Part shown: positions 34,451 through 42,150 of the stretch, piece after piece
Numbering within the stretch: position 1 is the first letter of the stretch
Layout of the letters: the number at the start of each line of letters is the position of its first letter
NCBI GenBank assembly: GCA_024400305.1
Contig: JAKSMX010000002.1
Location: 113,345-177,344, forward strand
Source of the DNA: Bacteroidales bacterium
GTDB taxonomy: Bacteria > Bacteroidota > Bacteroidia > Bacteroidales > F082
Direction: 5' to 3'
DNA length: 64,000 bases
Made by a program: the position numbers and the translations under genes
Notes under the pieces: generated by a model
Told to the model about the DNA's origin: nothing
Database searches by the model: none
Seen by the model: only the letters and a program-made list of their open reading frames with translations

Positions 34451-34957
34451 TCACTCCTCCATCGCCTCGAATTTCTTCACGAGTTCCTCAGGCGTGAGAC
34501 CGAGGTTTTCGATGGAGGCGCGGCAGTCAGCGGCCATTTCGCCTTCAGGGTAAAGTTCGAGATACTTCTCGTATGCGGCCTTGGCCTGTTCGATGTTGTT
34601 GTAACGTGTCTCATAGATGAAACCTTTCACGAACACCGCCATCGGGGTCTTCTCATAATCAGGGTACTCCTGCACGAGACGGTCGATAATATCGAAAGTC
34701 TTGACCGGGTTGTCGAAATTCATCGAGACATCCACGGCTTTGAAAAGATATTCAGCAGACTGTTGGTTTTCCGGATTTTGCGTCGCGAAATCGCAATAAA
34801 CGTCAACGAGTTGCTCCGCGATTTCAGGATTCACCGCACTTTCCGTAGAGAAAGCCTGTTTCTCAAGTTTAGCGATTCTGTCCGACAGATTTTCATTTCC
34901 GCAGCTTAAAAGCATCATGGAAACCGCCACAATTAATAAAGGTGTAATTCTATTCAT
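34451..34957 (-). CDS. TPR-type lipoprotein
   Basis: A 168-residue lipoprotein with lipobox MLLSCGN (Cys19) and helical repeats of the TPR kind, clearest in AKAAYEKYLELYPEGEMAAD. The layout resembles small outer-membrane TPR lipoproteins of the BamD/YbgF sort, but it is too short to be BamD. It probably mediates protein contacts at the inner face of the outer membrane; no partner can be named. 112 bp with AAAGTTTATAAAG repeats separate it from def. Confidence 0.75.
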   Translation of the reverse strand: MNRITPLLIVAVSMMLLSCGNENLSDRIAKLEKQAFSTESAVNPEIAEQLVDVYCDFATQNPENQQSAEYLFKAVDVSMNFDNPVKTFDIIDRLVQEYPDYEKTPMAVFVKGFIYETRYNNIEQAKAAYEKYLELYPEGEMAADCRASIENLGLTPEELVKKFEAMEE

Positions 34958-34967
34958 ATAGTTTGTA

Positions 34968-35005
34968 AAGTTCGAAAGTTTATAAAGTTTGTAAAGTTTA
35001 TAAAG
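34968..35005. repeat. AAAGTTTATAAAG-type spacer repeat
   Basis: The spacer between def and the TPR lipoprotein gene holds tandem variants of GTTTATAAAGTTTGTAAAG. The same phrase recurs at 35648-35703, 36201-36236, 15921-15940 and, shorter, near 60115-60132. Confidence 0.6.
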
Positions 35006-35068
35006 TCTTTTGCATCAGGCTTCTCTCCTATCTCAACTTTCCTCTCTTAACCCTAATCTCTTAACCAA

Positions 35069-35641
35069 CTATCCTCTCCCCTTCCTCTTATTCGGGAAAA
35101 TCATCTTGTAATCAACTTCCACGCGACCTTCCGAAATGTTACGCAACTTATTCTTAAGCAGCATCTTGCGCATCGGGCTGAGGCGGTCAACATATACTTT
35201 GCCTTCGAGATGATCGTATTCATGCTGGATGACGCGTGCCACGATTCCGGAGAATGTGTCTTCATGTTCCACGAAATTCTCATCCAAGTAATTGATTTTC
35301 ACTGTGCTTGGGCGTTCCACGTCTTCGCCCATTTCAGGCAGGCTGAGGCAGCCTTCCTTGAATATCCACGGTTCGCCGGAAAGCTCGATGATTTCGGCAT
35401 TTATGAATACCTTCTTGACACCGGCACCATCGGGATATTTTTCCTTGAACGGGTCGCAGTCGATGACGAAAAGCCGAATCGACCTGTTCACCTGCGGAGC
35501 CGCGAGACCGACACCCTCGGAGTGATACATCGTCTCGAACATGTCGGCGATAAGTTTCTGAATTTCAGGCGTGTTTTCTTCAATATCTTCAGCCACACGT
35601 TTCAAAACCGAATGGCCGTATGCTACTACTGGTAAGATCAT
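35069..35641 (-). CDS. def: Peptide deformylase
   Basis: A 190-residue metalloenzyme that removes the N-terminal formyl group. The three motifs are intact: GVGLAAPQ (about residues 40-47), EGCLSLPE (metal Cys) and QHEYDHLEGK (HExxH-type metal ligands). Length and order fit type 1 deformylases. It follows ruvX (84 bp apart) on the same strand. Confidence 0.97.
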   Translation of the reverse strand: MILPVVAYGHSVLKRVAEDIEENTPEIQKLIADMFETMYHSEGVGLAAPQVNRSIRLFVIDCDPFKEKYPDGAGVKKVFINAEIIELSGEPWIFKEGCLSLPEMGEDVERPSTVKINYLDENFVEHEDTFSGIVARVIQHEYDHLEGKVYVDRLSPMRKMLLKNKLRNISEGRVEVDYKMIFPNKRKGRG

Positions 35642-35647
35642 TTTAGT

Positions 35648-35703
35648 TAAAAGTTTGTAAAGTTATAAAGTTATAAAGTTATAAAGTTATAAAGTTTGTA
35701 AAG
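35648..35703. repeat. Tandem GTTATAAA / GTTTGTAAA repeats
   Basis: Four head-to-tail copies of AAGTTATA (35661-35692) lie between AAAGTTTGTAAAG units, in the gap between ruvX and def. Likely slipped-strand expansion; no coding potential. Confidence 0.75.
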
Positions 35704-35725
35704 CATGAGAGACTTTCGTACTCAA

Positions 35726-36169
35726 TTAGAAATCCGTCAGCGTTTTTCGATTCAGGTTTTGATTGAACTCCATGAACGATTGCAGGATCAACGTCGCGCT
35801 GATGGTGTCAACGAGTTCCTTGTTCTGACGTTGTTTCCTGCTGAGTCCGGCATCTATCATCGCCTGATGTGCGATCACGGAGGTGAAACGCTCGTCGTAG
35901 CGTTTTATTTCAATGTCCGGGAAATTTTTTCTAAGCTGTTTAACGAAAGGTTCGATGTACTTTGCCGACTCCGAGGCGTTGTTTTTCATGTCTTTCGGCT
36001 CACCGACGACGATAATATCGACCTGTTCAGTCTTGACGTAGTTCTGTATAAAGGCCATCAGTTCATGTGCCGGCACGTTGGTCAGGCCGTTGGCGACAAT
36101 ACGCAACGGGTCTGTCACAGCGACACCGCAACGCTTTCTGCCATAATCAATTGCCATTATTCTACCCAT
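35726..36169 (-). CDS. ruvX: Putative Holliday junction resolvase / pre-16S rRNA nuclease (YqgF)
   Basis: A 147-residue RNase H-fold protein of the YqgF family. The first strand MAIDYGRKRCGVAVTDPL carries the catalytic Asp, IIVVGEPKDMKN follows, and RYDERFTSVIAH with the acidic C-terminal site is present. In E. coli the homologue matures 16S rRNA; a resolvase role has also been proposed. Confidence 0.92.
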   Translation of the reverse strand: MGRIMAIDYGRKRCGVAVTDPLRIVANGLTNVPAHELMAFIQNYVKTEQVDIIVVGEPKDMKNNASESAKYIEPFVKQLRKNFPDIEIKRYDERFTSVIAHQAMIDAGLSRKQRQNKELVDTISATLILQSFMEFNQNLNRKTLTDF

Positions 36170-36200
36170 TCCAAAAATTTTTGCAAAAATAACTATTTTT

Positions 36201-36236
36201 TAGTTATAAAGTTCATAAAGTTTGTAAAGTTTGAAA
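36201..36236. repeat. AAAGTTTGTAAAG-type spacer repeat
   Basis: Variants of ATAAAGTT and GTAAAGTT follow each other upstream of the tRNA-His promoter; same phrase as at 34968 and 35648. Confidence 0.6.
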
Positions 36237-36272
36237 GTGTTTTCACCAACGAAAAAAATTTTCAAAAAAAAG

Positions 36273-36302
36273 TTGCGCGTATTGAAATTTGTTGTACTTT
36301 TG
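36273..36302 (+). promoter_or_regulatory. tRNA-His promoter, TTG-N19-TACTTTTG
   Basis: TTG at 36273-36275, 19 bp, then a perfect -7 box TACTTTTG at 36295-36302, 17 bp before the tRNA. This is the best-spaced promoter on this strand of the window. Confidence 0.8.
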
Positions 36303-36318
36303 CACCCGCAAACCCGAT

Positions 36319-36393
36319 GGTAGATGTAGCTCAGCTGGTTAGAGTACCGGATTGTGGTTCCGTGGGTCGTGGGTTCGAATCCCACCTTCTACC
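36319..36393 (+). tRNA. tRNA-His (anticodon GTG)
   Basis: A cloverleaf can be drawn: the extra G at -1 (36319) that marks tRNA-His pairs with C73; acceptor GTAGATG / CTTCTAC (one T-T mismatch); D arm AGCTCAGCTGGTTAGAGT; anticodon loop TTGTGGT; T arm GTGGGTTCGAATCCCAC. The 3' CCA is not encoded. The dapD stop codon on the opposite strand begins one base away. Confidence 0.93.
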
Positions 36394-36394
36394 C

Positions 36395-37204
36395 TCAAAC
36401 CTGAACATCTCTTAACGCCTCGTTGAGAGATGTTTTTTTGTCCGTTGACTCGTTCCTTTTCTTTATTATCAAAGCGCACGCCACCTGAAAGTCGCCGGCG
36501 GGGAAATGCTTTGTGTATGAGCCTGGTACGACCACCGAGCGGGCCGGGACGAAGCCTCTGTATTCGACGGGCTCGTCTCCCGTGACATCGATTATTCTCG
36601 TCGATTGCGTGATGACGGTGTTTGCGCCGAGCACTGCCTCCTCTTCAATCCTGACGCCTTCGACGACGATGCAGCGCGAGCCGATGAAGCAGTTGTCTTC
36701 GATGATGACGGGTGCGGCCTGCACCGGCTCCAGCACTCCGCCGACGCCGACGCCGCCGCTCAAATGTACGTTCCTCCCGATCTGTGCGCATGAGCCGACG
36801 GTGGCCCAGGTGTCAACCATCGTGCCGCTATCGACAAACGCGCCGATGTTGACGTACGACGGCATCAAAACCACACCTTTATTAATAAAAGCACCGTAAC
36901 GCACCGTCGCCGGTGGCACCACGCGCACGCCAAAACGCTCGAAACCGTCCTTCAGGGCAATCTTGTCGTGATATTCAAAGATGCCGCTTTTGCTCACTTC
37001 CATCTTGTTAATCGGGAAAAACATGATGACGGCTTTCTTGAGCCATTCGTTCACAAACCATTGTCCTTCAATCTTTTCGGCGATACGAAGCTGTCCGCAG
37101 TCGAGGAGACGAACCGCTTCGCGAACCGCCTCGCATGTCTCGCTTTTCTCAAGCAAAGAACGGTCGTCCCATGCGTTTTCTATGATCGTTTTTAAGTTGT
37201 CCAT
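36395..37204 (-). CDS. dapD: Tetrahydrodipicolinate N-succinyltransferase
   Basis: A 269-residue hexapeptide-repeat acyltransferase in the succinylase branch of diaminopimelate/lysine synthesis. The left-handed beta helix is clear from about residue 110 (VLMPSYVNIGAFVDSGTMVD, GSCAQIGRNVHLSGGVGVGG, EDNCFIGSRCIVVEG). The start at ATG 37204 (MDNLKTIIENAW) matches the family; 26 more codons upstream overlap the oppC-type gene's promoter region. Meso-DAP made here would feed MurE. Its last codons also form the terminator of the convergent tRNA-His. Confidence 0.95.
   Translation of the reverse strand: MDNLKTIIENAWDDRSLLEKSETCEAVREAVRLLDCGQLRIAEKIEGQWFVNEWLKKAVIMFFPINKMEVSKSGIFEYHDKIALKDGFERFGVRVVPPATVRYGAFINKGVVLMPSYVNIGAFVDSGTMVDTWATVGSCAQIGRNVHLSGGVGVGGVLEPVQAAPVIIEDNCFIGSRCIVVEGVRIEEEAVLGANTVITQSTRIIDVTGDEPVEYRGFVPARSVVVPGSYTKHFPAGDFQVACALIIKKRNESTDKKTSLNEALRDVQV
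36404..36439 (+). terminator. Terminator of tRNA-His, inside the dapD coding end
   Basis: ACATCTCTTAACG and CGTTGAGAGATGT form a 13-bp stem with one G-T pair around loop CCT, followed by seven T (36433-36439). On the other strand the same bases encode the last residues of DapD (TSLNEALRDV). Confidence 0.9.
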
Positions 37205-37271
37205 AATTTTATGTAAATGAAAATGCAAATGTAAGACAAAAATAAATATCTTTGCCCAATAAATTTTCACG

Positions 37272-38399
37272 ATGAAAAACAAGAAATTTCTATCTCCGTC
37301 GCAGATTGCGTGGCAGCGTTACAAGAAAAATGCAACCGGCATGATTTCATTGATTTTCATTATATTATGCACTTTAGTGGCGATATTTGCATATTACATA
37401 ATCCCAGACGACACACCCGACGCGAACACTCAGATTCTCGAAATAAGCACGCAGAAGCCCGGATTTGAAGTTGACATTTTGCTTGTCCCGAAGCCAATCA
37501 ATGTCGAAAAGTCCGGATTCTGGAAGAAACTCGTCAGCGGCCAGCCGAGTCCGTATCGTCAGATTCCGTTCGACTCACTGAAAATCGATGAAAAGACGAC
37601 GACCGTTTACATTTTCAATCCCGAACATTCCGGCGAAGTCAAGACAGAAACGATTGACAATAAAGCATTTGAGTCATCAAACCGAAACACATCCCAGACC
37701 GTGTCAGTTCTTGATTTCGTCGTCCACAAACGTTATCTTCTCGGCACCGACCAGTTCGGGCGCGATTTCTTGAGTCGATTGCTTCTCGGCACAAGGATAA
37801 GTCTTTCTGTCGGTTTCATCGCCGTCATCCTCAGCGTGGTCATCGGTTTGTTCATCGGCGGTGTCGGCGGTTTTTTCCGCGGTCGCGTTGACGATGTGGT
37901 GATGTGGTTCATCAATGTGGTATGGTCACTTCCCACCTTATTGATTGTCATAGCGATAACATTTGCGTTAGGCAAAGGCATCGTTCAGGTTTTCATCGCC
38001 GTCGGCCTCACGATGTGGGTTGAGGTGGCGCGTGTGACGCGCGGCCAGATACTTTCCATCAGGGAGACGACTTTTGTCGAAGCCGGCCGCGCCTTGGGAT
38101 TCAGGAACGCGAGGATCATCATCAGGCATATAATCCCGAACGTGATAAACCCGATTATCGTCATCTCCGCCGCGAACTTCGCCACTGCGATATTGCTTGA
38201 GGCGGGACTTAGTTTCCTCGGCATAGGCGTCCAGCCCCCGATGCCGTCGTGGGGCTCGATGATTAAAGAAAACTACGCATATATCATCTTGAACGACGCG
38301 TATTTAGCGATACTTCCGGGCATCGCAATCATGCTTTTGGTGCTCGCTTTCATGCTCATGGGCAACGCATTACGCGATGCATTAAACGTGAAAAAATGA
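37272..38399 (+). CDS. Oligopeptide/dipeptide ABC transporter permease (OppC/DppC type)
   Basis: A 375-residue inner-membrane permease. After the first membrane segment (about residues 20-42) comes a roughly 110-residue periplasmic region with no match I know; the permease core follows (LGTDQFGRDFLSRLLLGTRI, then five segments). The ABC-coupling EAA loop is EAGRALGFRNARIIIRHIIP, followed by LSFLGIGVQPPMPSWG, a hallmark of DppC/OppC. No binding protein, OppB or ATPase lies nearby, so its partners must be elsewhere. It ends 1 bp from the convergent DUF5723 gene. Confidence 0.9.
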   Translation: MKNKKFLSPSQIAWQRYKKNATGMISLIFIILCTLVAIFAYYIIPDDTPDANTQILEISTQKPGFEVDILLVPKPINVEKSGFWKKLVSGQPSPYRQIPFDSLKIDEKTTTVYIFNPEHSGEVKTETIDNKAFESSNRNTSQTVSVLDFVVHKRYLLGTDQFGRDFLSRLLLGTRISLSVGFIAVILSVVIGLFIGGVGGFFRGRVDDVVMWFINVVWSLPTLLIVIAITFALGKGIVQVFIAVGLTMWVEVARVTRGQILSIRETTFVEAGRALGFRNARIIIRHIIPNVINPIIVISAANFATAILLEAGLSFLGIGVQPPMPSWGSMIKENYAYIILNDAYLAILPGIAIMLLVLAFMLMGNALRDALNVKK

Positions 38400-38400
38400 T

Positions 38401-39981
38401 TTATCTGCCGTGTTTTTTCGAAACATGATAGGGTTTGAGACAGTCTTCGTACCGGTCCGTCAGACATTTTCCCTTATTGAAATTGAATTTCAATGAGACA
38501 TACAGATCGAGACCGTAAAGTTCGCCTACACCGATGAGATTCAACAGGTTCTGCGTCCCGACTGTCAGGAATGCCGCACGGAAAGACGCTCCGAGAAGCA
38601 GACGATTGTAATTCACGACAGTCACAGGCATCGTGACATCAAACCACTGCGACTCGAAACGGGGCGACAAAAGCATCTGCGCATCCCGCATGACATGATA
38701 TTTTGTAATTGCAACCGGCTGGATTACGACTGCATTCACAAAGAAATGCCTGTTAAAACTGTAATCAAACTGAAGGCTCAATGATGTCGGCAGCCCCATC
38801 CAGAACCCTTTTCGTTCAATTTCCGAGTCAAACGCTTCATTTACAACGTCCATAAATTCATGGACGGTATTGACATCATTGAATCTCTCCGTGTTGAGTT
38901 CTGCATTTTTGGTGTCATATTCCGACACTTCGGCGTCATTGCCGAAATACACCGCACCAAGATCGATGACGGAAAAGCCAAGTCTCCAAATATAATCAAC
39001 AGGGCTTATTTCACAGTTCCTTTTAAGCCTGCCCTCCGCCCTGGAATTCCTCAAACGCGTATATGTCACTCCGACATCTATGCCTCCGCCGAATCCTGCA
39101 ATGCGATTTTTAATCAAGTCATCATTGAAATCTCCATCCACAGTGAAATACGTGTCGTAACCTAAAGGCAACGAATAGGCCATACCACCTGTCATACGGT
39201 CAAAAAACCAAACGGAATCATTCATTCCGATACTGTCACCGAGTTCAAGATGATAGTCCAACTTCTTGGAAGACAATGCGACAGCCCCGACAGACATGGC
39301 CACTTTCGCATTCACTCCGAGGTCAACACGATGTCTGAATCTGTTAAAAACGACAGTGGAATATGACAGGCCGAACTCCGACCAAGCCATGATGCCGACG
39401 TTTACATTTTTTCCTGAATAATTGCGGGCATATTGGGTGTAATACACTGTAGTGTCAGCCGGATCACCATCATTTATTCTGTAGTTGTGGTCAAAACCGA
39501 CCATACAAACCTCAAGTATCTCACTCGGGAATTTATGAACATCCACGTTAGCGCGTGTCCGTGCGAAAAAGCCGACAGCATGTCTGCCCCTGAAATTATA
39601 CATCCCGCTTAAAACCACGGCGTCGGCACCGACATTCGCTGTTGCACGTTTGCTGCTTCCGTAATTGAAATCCAAGTCAAAAACTCGCGGAAAACCATTG
39701 ATAATCTTTGTATAAGACATCTTAAATGATTTGTCGAAAACAGACTTGAAAGCGTCAGCAGAGGGAACATGGAAATAATTGTTGTAAGCAGAAAGACCGA
39801 GATTCAAGCCGAAATCCGCATAGACGCCAGATGTGGTCAATGACGACGGATTCAGCAATGCGCCATGTGAACCTGCATGATTTCCGTATGCACCAACAAT
39901 TGATTGTGATTTCACATAATCAATTGACGTACAAGTAATCATCAATACCATCAGCAACGATTTCAGCAGCTTACCATTCAT
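38401..39981 (-). CDS. DUF5723 family outer-membrane-type protein
   Basis: A 526-residue exported protein with an N-terminal signal (hydrophobic to about residue 25, ending VKSQS). The beginning IVGAYGNHAGSHGALLNPSS and the many alternating aromatic strands suggest an outer-membrane beta barrel of the Bacteroidota DUF5723 (PorV/FadL-like) group. The C-terminus has DLYVSLKFNFNKGKCLTDRY. Function unknown. Read toward the permease gene; the two stops are one base apart. Confidence 0.75.
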   Translation of the reverse strand: MNGKLLKSLLMVLMITCTSIDYVKSQSIVGAYGNHAGSHGALLNPSSLTTSGVYADFGLNLGLSAYNNYFHVPSADAFKSVFDKSFKMSYTKIINGFPRVFDLDFNYGSSKRATANVGADAVVLSGMYNFRGRHAVGFFARTRANVDVHKFPSEILEVCMVGFDHNYRINDGDPADTTVYYTQYARNYSGKNVNVGIMAWSEFGLSYSTVVFNRFRHRVDLGVNAKVAMSVGAVALSSKKLDYHLELGDSIGMNDSVWFFDRMTGGMAYSLPLGYDTYFTVDGDFNDDLIKNRIAGFGGGIDVGVTYTRLRNSRAEGRLKRNCEISPVDYIWRLGFSVIDLGAVYFGNDAEVSEYDTKNAELNTERFNDVNTVHEFMDVVNEAFDSEIERKGFWMGLPTSLSLQFDYSFNRHFFVNAVVIQPVAITKYHVMRDAQMLLSPRFESQWFDVTMPVTVVNYNRLLLGASFRAAFLTVGTQNLLNLIGVGELYGLDLYVSLKFNFNKGKCLTDRYEDCLKPYHVSKKHGR

Positions 39982-40081
39982 ATCTCAAATAAAGCTGCAA
40001 AAATATGAAATATTTTAATCGGCCTGAAATTCAATCGACATATTTTTTTAAAATATTTGTGATTCCTGCAAAAAAATTTTG

Positions 40082-40089
40082 TAATTTTG
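40082..40089 (+). promoter_or_regulatory. tRNA-Leu/tig promoter, -7 box TAATTTTG
   Basis: Perfect TAnnTTTG 24 bp before the tRNA, with TTTG at 40056-40059 as a possible -33 element. No other promoter is seen between the tRNA and tig, so both may share it. Confidence 0.7.
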
Positions 40090-40113
40090 CACGCTCAAAA
40101 AATAGGCTGAACT

Positions 40114-40195
40114 GCGGATGTGGCGTAATTGGTAGCCGCGCCAGACTTAGGATCTGGTTTCGTAAGAAGTATGGGTTCGAGTCCCTTCATCCGCA
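40114..40195 (+). tRNA. tRNA-Leu (anticodon TAG)
   Basis: Class II tRNA: acceptor GCGGATG / CATCCGC, anticodon stem CCAGA / TCTGG with loop CTTAGGA (anticodon TAG), a long variable arm TTTCGTAAGAAGTA, and T arm TGGGTTCGAGTCCCT. CCA is not encoded; discriminator base A. The tig start codon is 23 bp downstream. Confidence 0.95.
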
Positions 40196-40218
40196 CTAAT
40201 AATCAACATATTACAGAA

Positions 40219-41319
40219 ATGAAGACAACACAGACAGCAAAGGGCGACCTTCTCGCCACGATTCAAATTGAGATAGAGAAAGCAGACTACGCAGGCGAAG
40301 TCACAAAAGCATTGAAAGATTACCAACGCAAGGCTTCAGTTCCAGGCTTCCGTCAGGGTAAGGTCCCGTTCGGGATGATTCAGAAAATGTACGGCGCGGC
40401 GGTCACTTTCGACAAACTCAACCAGAAGGTCTCTGAAGCTCTTAACCAGCATATCAAAGACAACGATCTCGACCTCATGGGTTATCCGCTTTCAGACCCG
40501 GAAAAAGAACAGCCTGCGGATCCAGAGACTCAGGAGACGATGACATTCTACTTCGAGGCGGGTCTCAAGCCGGAAGTGAAAGTCAACCTCGCTGAAATCA
40601 GCATGGATTACTACAACATCAAGGCTTCGGAAAAAGAAATCGACGCCACGGTGACGCGCATCCAGGAAAACAACAAGGCCGAAGACGGCACCGTCGCGGA
40701 ACTCAACGAGGAATTCTTCAAGAATTTCTTCCCCGGCAAGGACATCAAAGACATCGAGACATTCCGCAAGGAAGTCGCCGGTGAGATGGAGAAACAATAC
40801 GTCATCGAAGCCGACAGGATGTTCTACAACCTCGCCATCGACAAGCTCGTGAGCGAGATCAAGTTCGACATGCCTGACGCATTCCTGAAACGCTGGATCG
40901 TCGCCAACAGCGAAGGCAAAATCACAGCCGAAGACGCAGAAAAGGACTACGACAACACATATTCAAAGTCATTCAGATGGCAGCTCATCGAAGAATCCAT
41001 TGCGAAGGCGAACCCTGAACTCGTTCTTAAAGAAGAGGAGATCAGAGAATTTGTCACCAAGATGTATTTCGGGCACCTTGACATGTCGGGCATGGACGAT
41101 GAGATGAAAGGCCGCCTCAACGGAATCATCGACTCTGTCTTGAAAGACGAGAAACAGCGTGAGACAATCTACAACCAGGTTGCAGATCAGAAATTCACGG
41201 CGTTCTTCAAAAACAACATGAAGGTCAACACCGTCGAGACAGACTACGAAGGCTTCATGAAGGCAGTCATGCCGGAGATGCCTGAAATGCCGGCAGCCGA
41301 GACAACAGAAGAAAAATAA
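40219..41319 (+). CDS. tig: Trigger factor lacking the PPIase domain
   Basis: A 366-residue chaperone from ATG 40219 (the longer frame overlaps the tRNA). The N-terminal ribosome-binding domain contains the contact motif in VPGFRQGKVPFGMIQKMYG (about residues 41-59). After the linker (KEIDATVTRIQENNKAEDGT, about 145-165) the sequence passes directly into the C-terminal domain (AELNEEFFKNFFPGKDIKD), so the roughly 90-residue FKBP-like PPIase insert is missing; trigger factors usually have 420-450 residues. Acidic, Met-Pro-rich tail (MPEMPEMPAAE). Followed by clpP and clpX. Confidence 0.92.
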   Translation: MKTTQTAKGDLLATIQIEIEKADYAGEVTKALKDYQRKASVPGFRQGKVPFGMIQKMYGAAVTFDKLNQKVSEALNQHIKDNDLDLMGYPLSDPEKEQPADPETQETMTFYFEAGLKPEVKVNLAEISMDYYNIKASEKEIDATVTRIQENNKAEDGTVAELNEEFFKNFFPGKDIKDIETFRKEVAGEMEKQYVIEADRMFYNLAIDKLVSEIKFDMPDAFLKRWIVANSEGKITAEDAEKDYDNTYSKSFRWQLIEESIAKANPELVLKEEEIREFVTKMYFGHLDMSGMDDEMKGRLNGIIDSVLKDEKQRETIYNQVADQKFTAFFKNNMKVNTVETDYEGFMKAVMPEMPEMPAAETTEEK

Positions 41320-41342
41320 TCAGTTAATTAAACAAAGGATGT

Positions 41343-41370
41343 AGAGGCGCCACTGTGTGACGTCTCTATA
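41343..41370. repeat. GTAGAGGCG-type palindrome between tig and clpP
   Basis: TAGAGGCG and CGTCTCTA (with one G-T pair) form a hairpin around CCACTGTGTGA. There is no T-tract. Like the kbl-tdh hairpin it begins with GTAGAG, so the two may belong to one REP-like family. Confidence 0.55.
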
Positions 41371-41391
41371 TTCGTCTAAACAAACAACATT

Positions 41392-42063
41392 ATGAACACC
41401 AACAACGAATTCTACAAGTATGCCACCAAGCACATGGGCATCAACGGATTAGGTCTTGAAAAATACGCCAACAATGTCACGAGCTACATCTCCCCCACTA
41501 TCATTGAGGAACGTCAGCTCAACGTCGCCCAGATGGATGTCTTCTCACGTCTTATGATGGACCGCATCATATTCCTCGGCGACCAGATTGACGATTACGT
41601 GGCGAACATCATCCAGGCCCAGCTGCTGTTCCTGGAGTCGTCAGACCCGAAACGCGACATTCAGATTTACCTCAACTCACCCGGCGGCTCGGTCTATGCG
41701 GGACTCGGCATCTACGACACCATGCAGTTCGTCCAGCCTGACGTCGCGACTATCTGCACCGGCATGGCGGCGTCGATGGCGGCCGTCCTCCTATGCGCAG
41801 GCGCGGCCGGCAAACGCTCGGCCCTCAAGCACTCACGCATCATGATCCACCAGCCGATGGGCGGGATGCAGGGACAGGCTTCTGACATCGAAATCACGGC
41901 AAGAGAGATACAGAAACTCAAGAAAGAACTCTACGACATCATCGCCACACATTCAGGACAGCCTTTCGACAAGGTGTGGGCCGACTCCGACCGCGACTAC
42001 TGGATGACTTCGGCGGAAGCCAAGGAATACGGGATGATTGACGAAGTGCTTTCAAAAAAATAA
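41392..42063 (+). CDS. clpP: ATP-dependent Clp protease proteolytic subunit
   Basis: A 223-residue serine peptidase. The catalytic Ser128 is in GMAASMAA and His153 in SRIMIHQPMGG; the Asp follows in ADSDRDYWM. LNSPGGSVYAG forms the oxyanion loop. The N-terminal 30 residues include a likely propeptide. It forms the ClpXP protease with the next gene. Encoded between tig and clpX, the classical order. Confidence 0.97.
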   Translation: MNTNNEFYKYATKHMGINGLGLEKYANNVTSYISPTIIEERQLNVAQMDVFSRLMMDRIIFLGDQIDDYVANIIQAQLLFLESSDPKRDIQIYLNSPGGSVYAGLGIYDTMQFVQPDVATICTGMAASMAAVLLCAGAAGKRSALKHSRIMIHQPMGGMQGQASDIEITAREIQKLKKELYDIIATHSGQPFDKVWADSDRDYWMTSAEAKEYGMIDEVLSKK

Positions 42064-42069
42064 TTTTCT

Positions 42070-42140
42070 TAAGTGTTGAGTTTTAAGAGTTGAGAGTGAA
42101 GTTACTTTCAGCTCAACTCTCGAAATTCAACTCTCAAAAC
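42070..42140. repeat. Inverted repeat in the clpP-clpX spacer
   Basis: AGAGTTGAG and CTCAACTCT form a 9-bp hairpin, flanked on each side by a further variant (GTTGAGTTTT upstream, TTCAACTCTC downstream). The style (short phrase repeated on one arm, its complement on the other) is that of the element at 4777-5290 but with different words and no gene inside. Confidence 0.6.
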
Positions 42141-42150
42141 CATTAAAAAC

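Noticed and set aside
40129-40218. N-terminal extension of the trigger factor
   Set aside because: The extra codons lie inside the tRNA-Leu gene.
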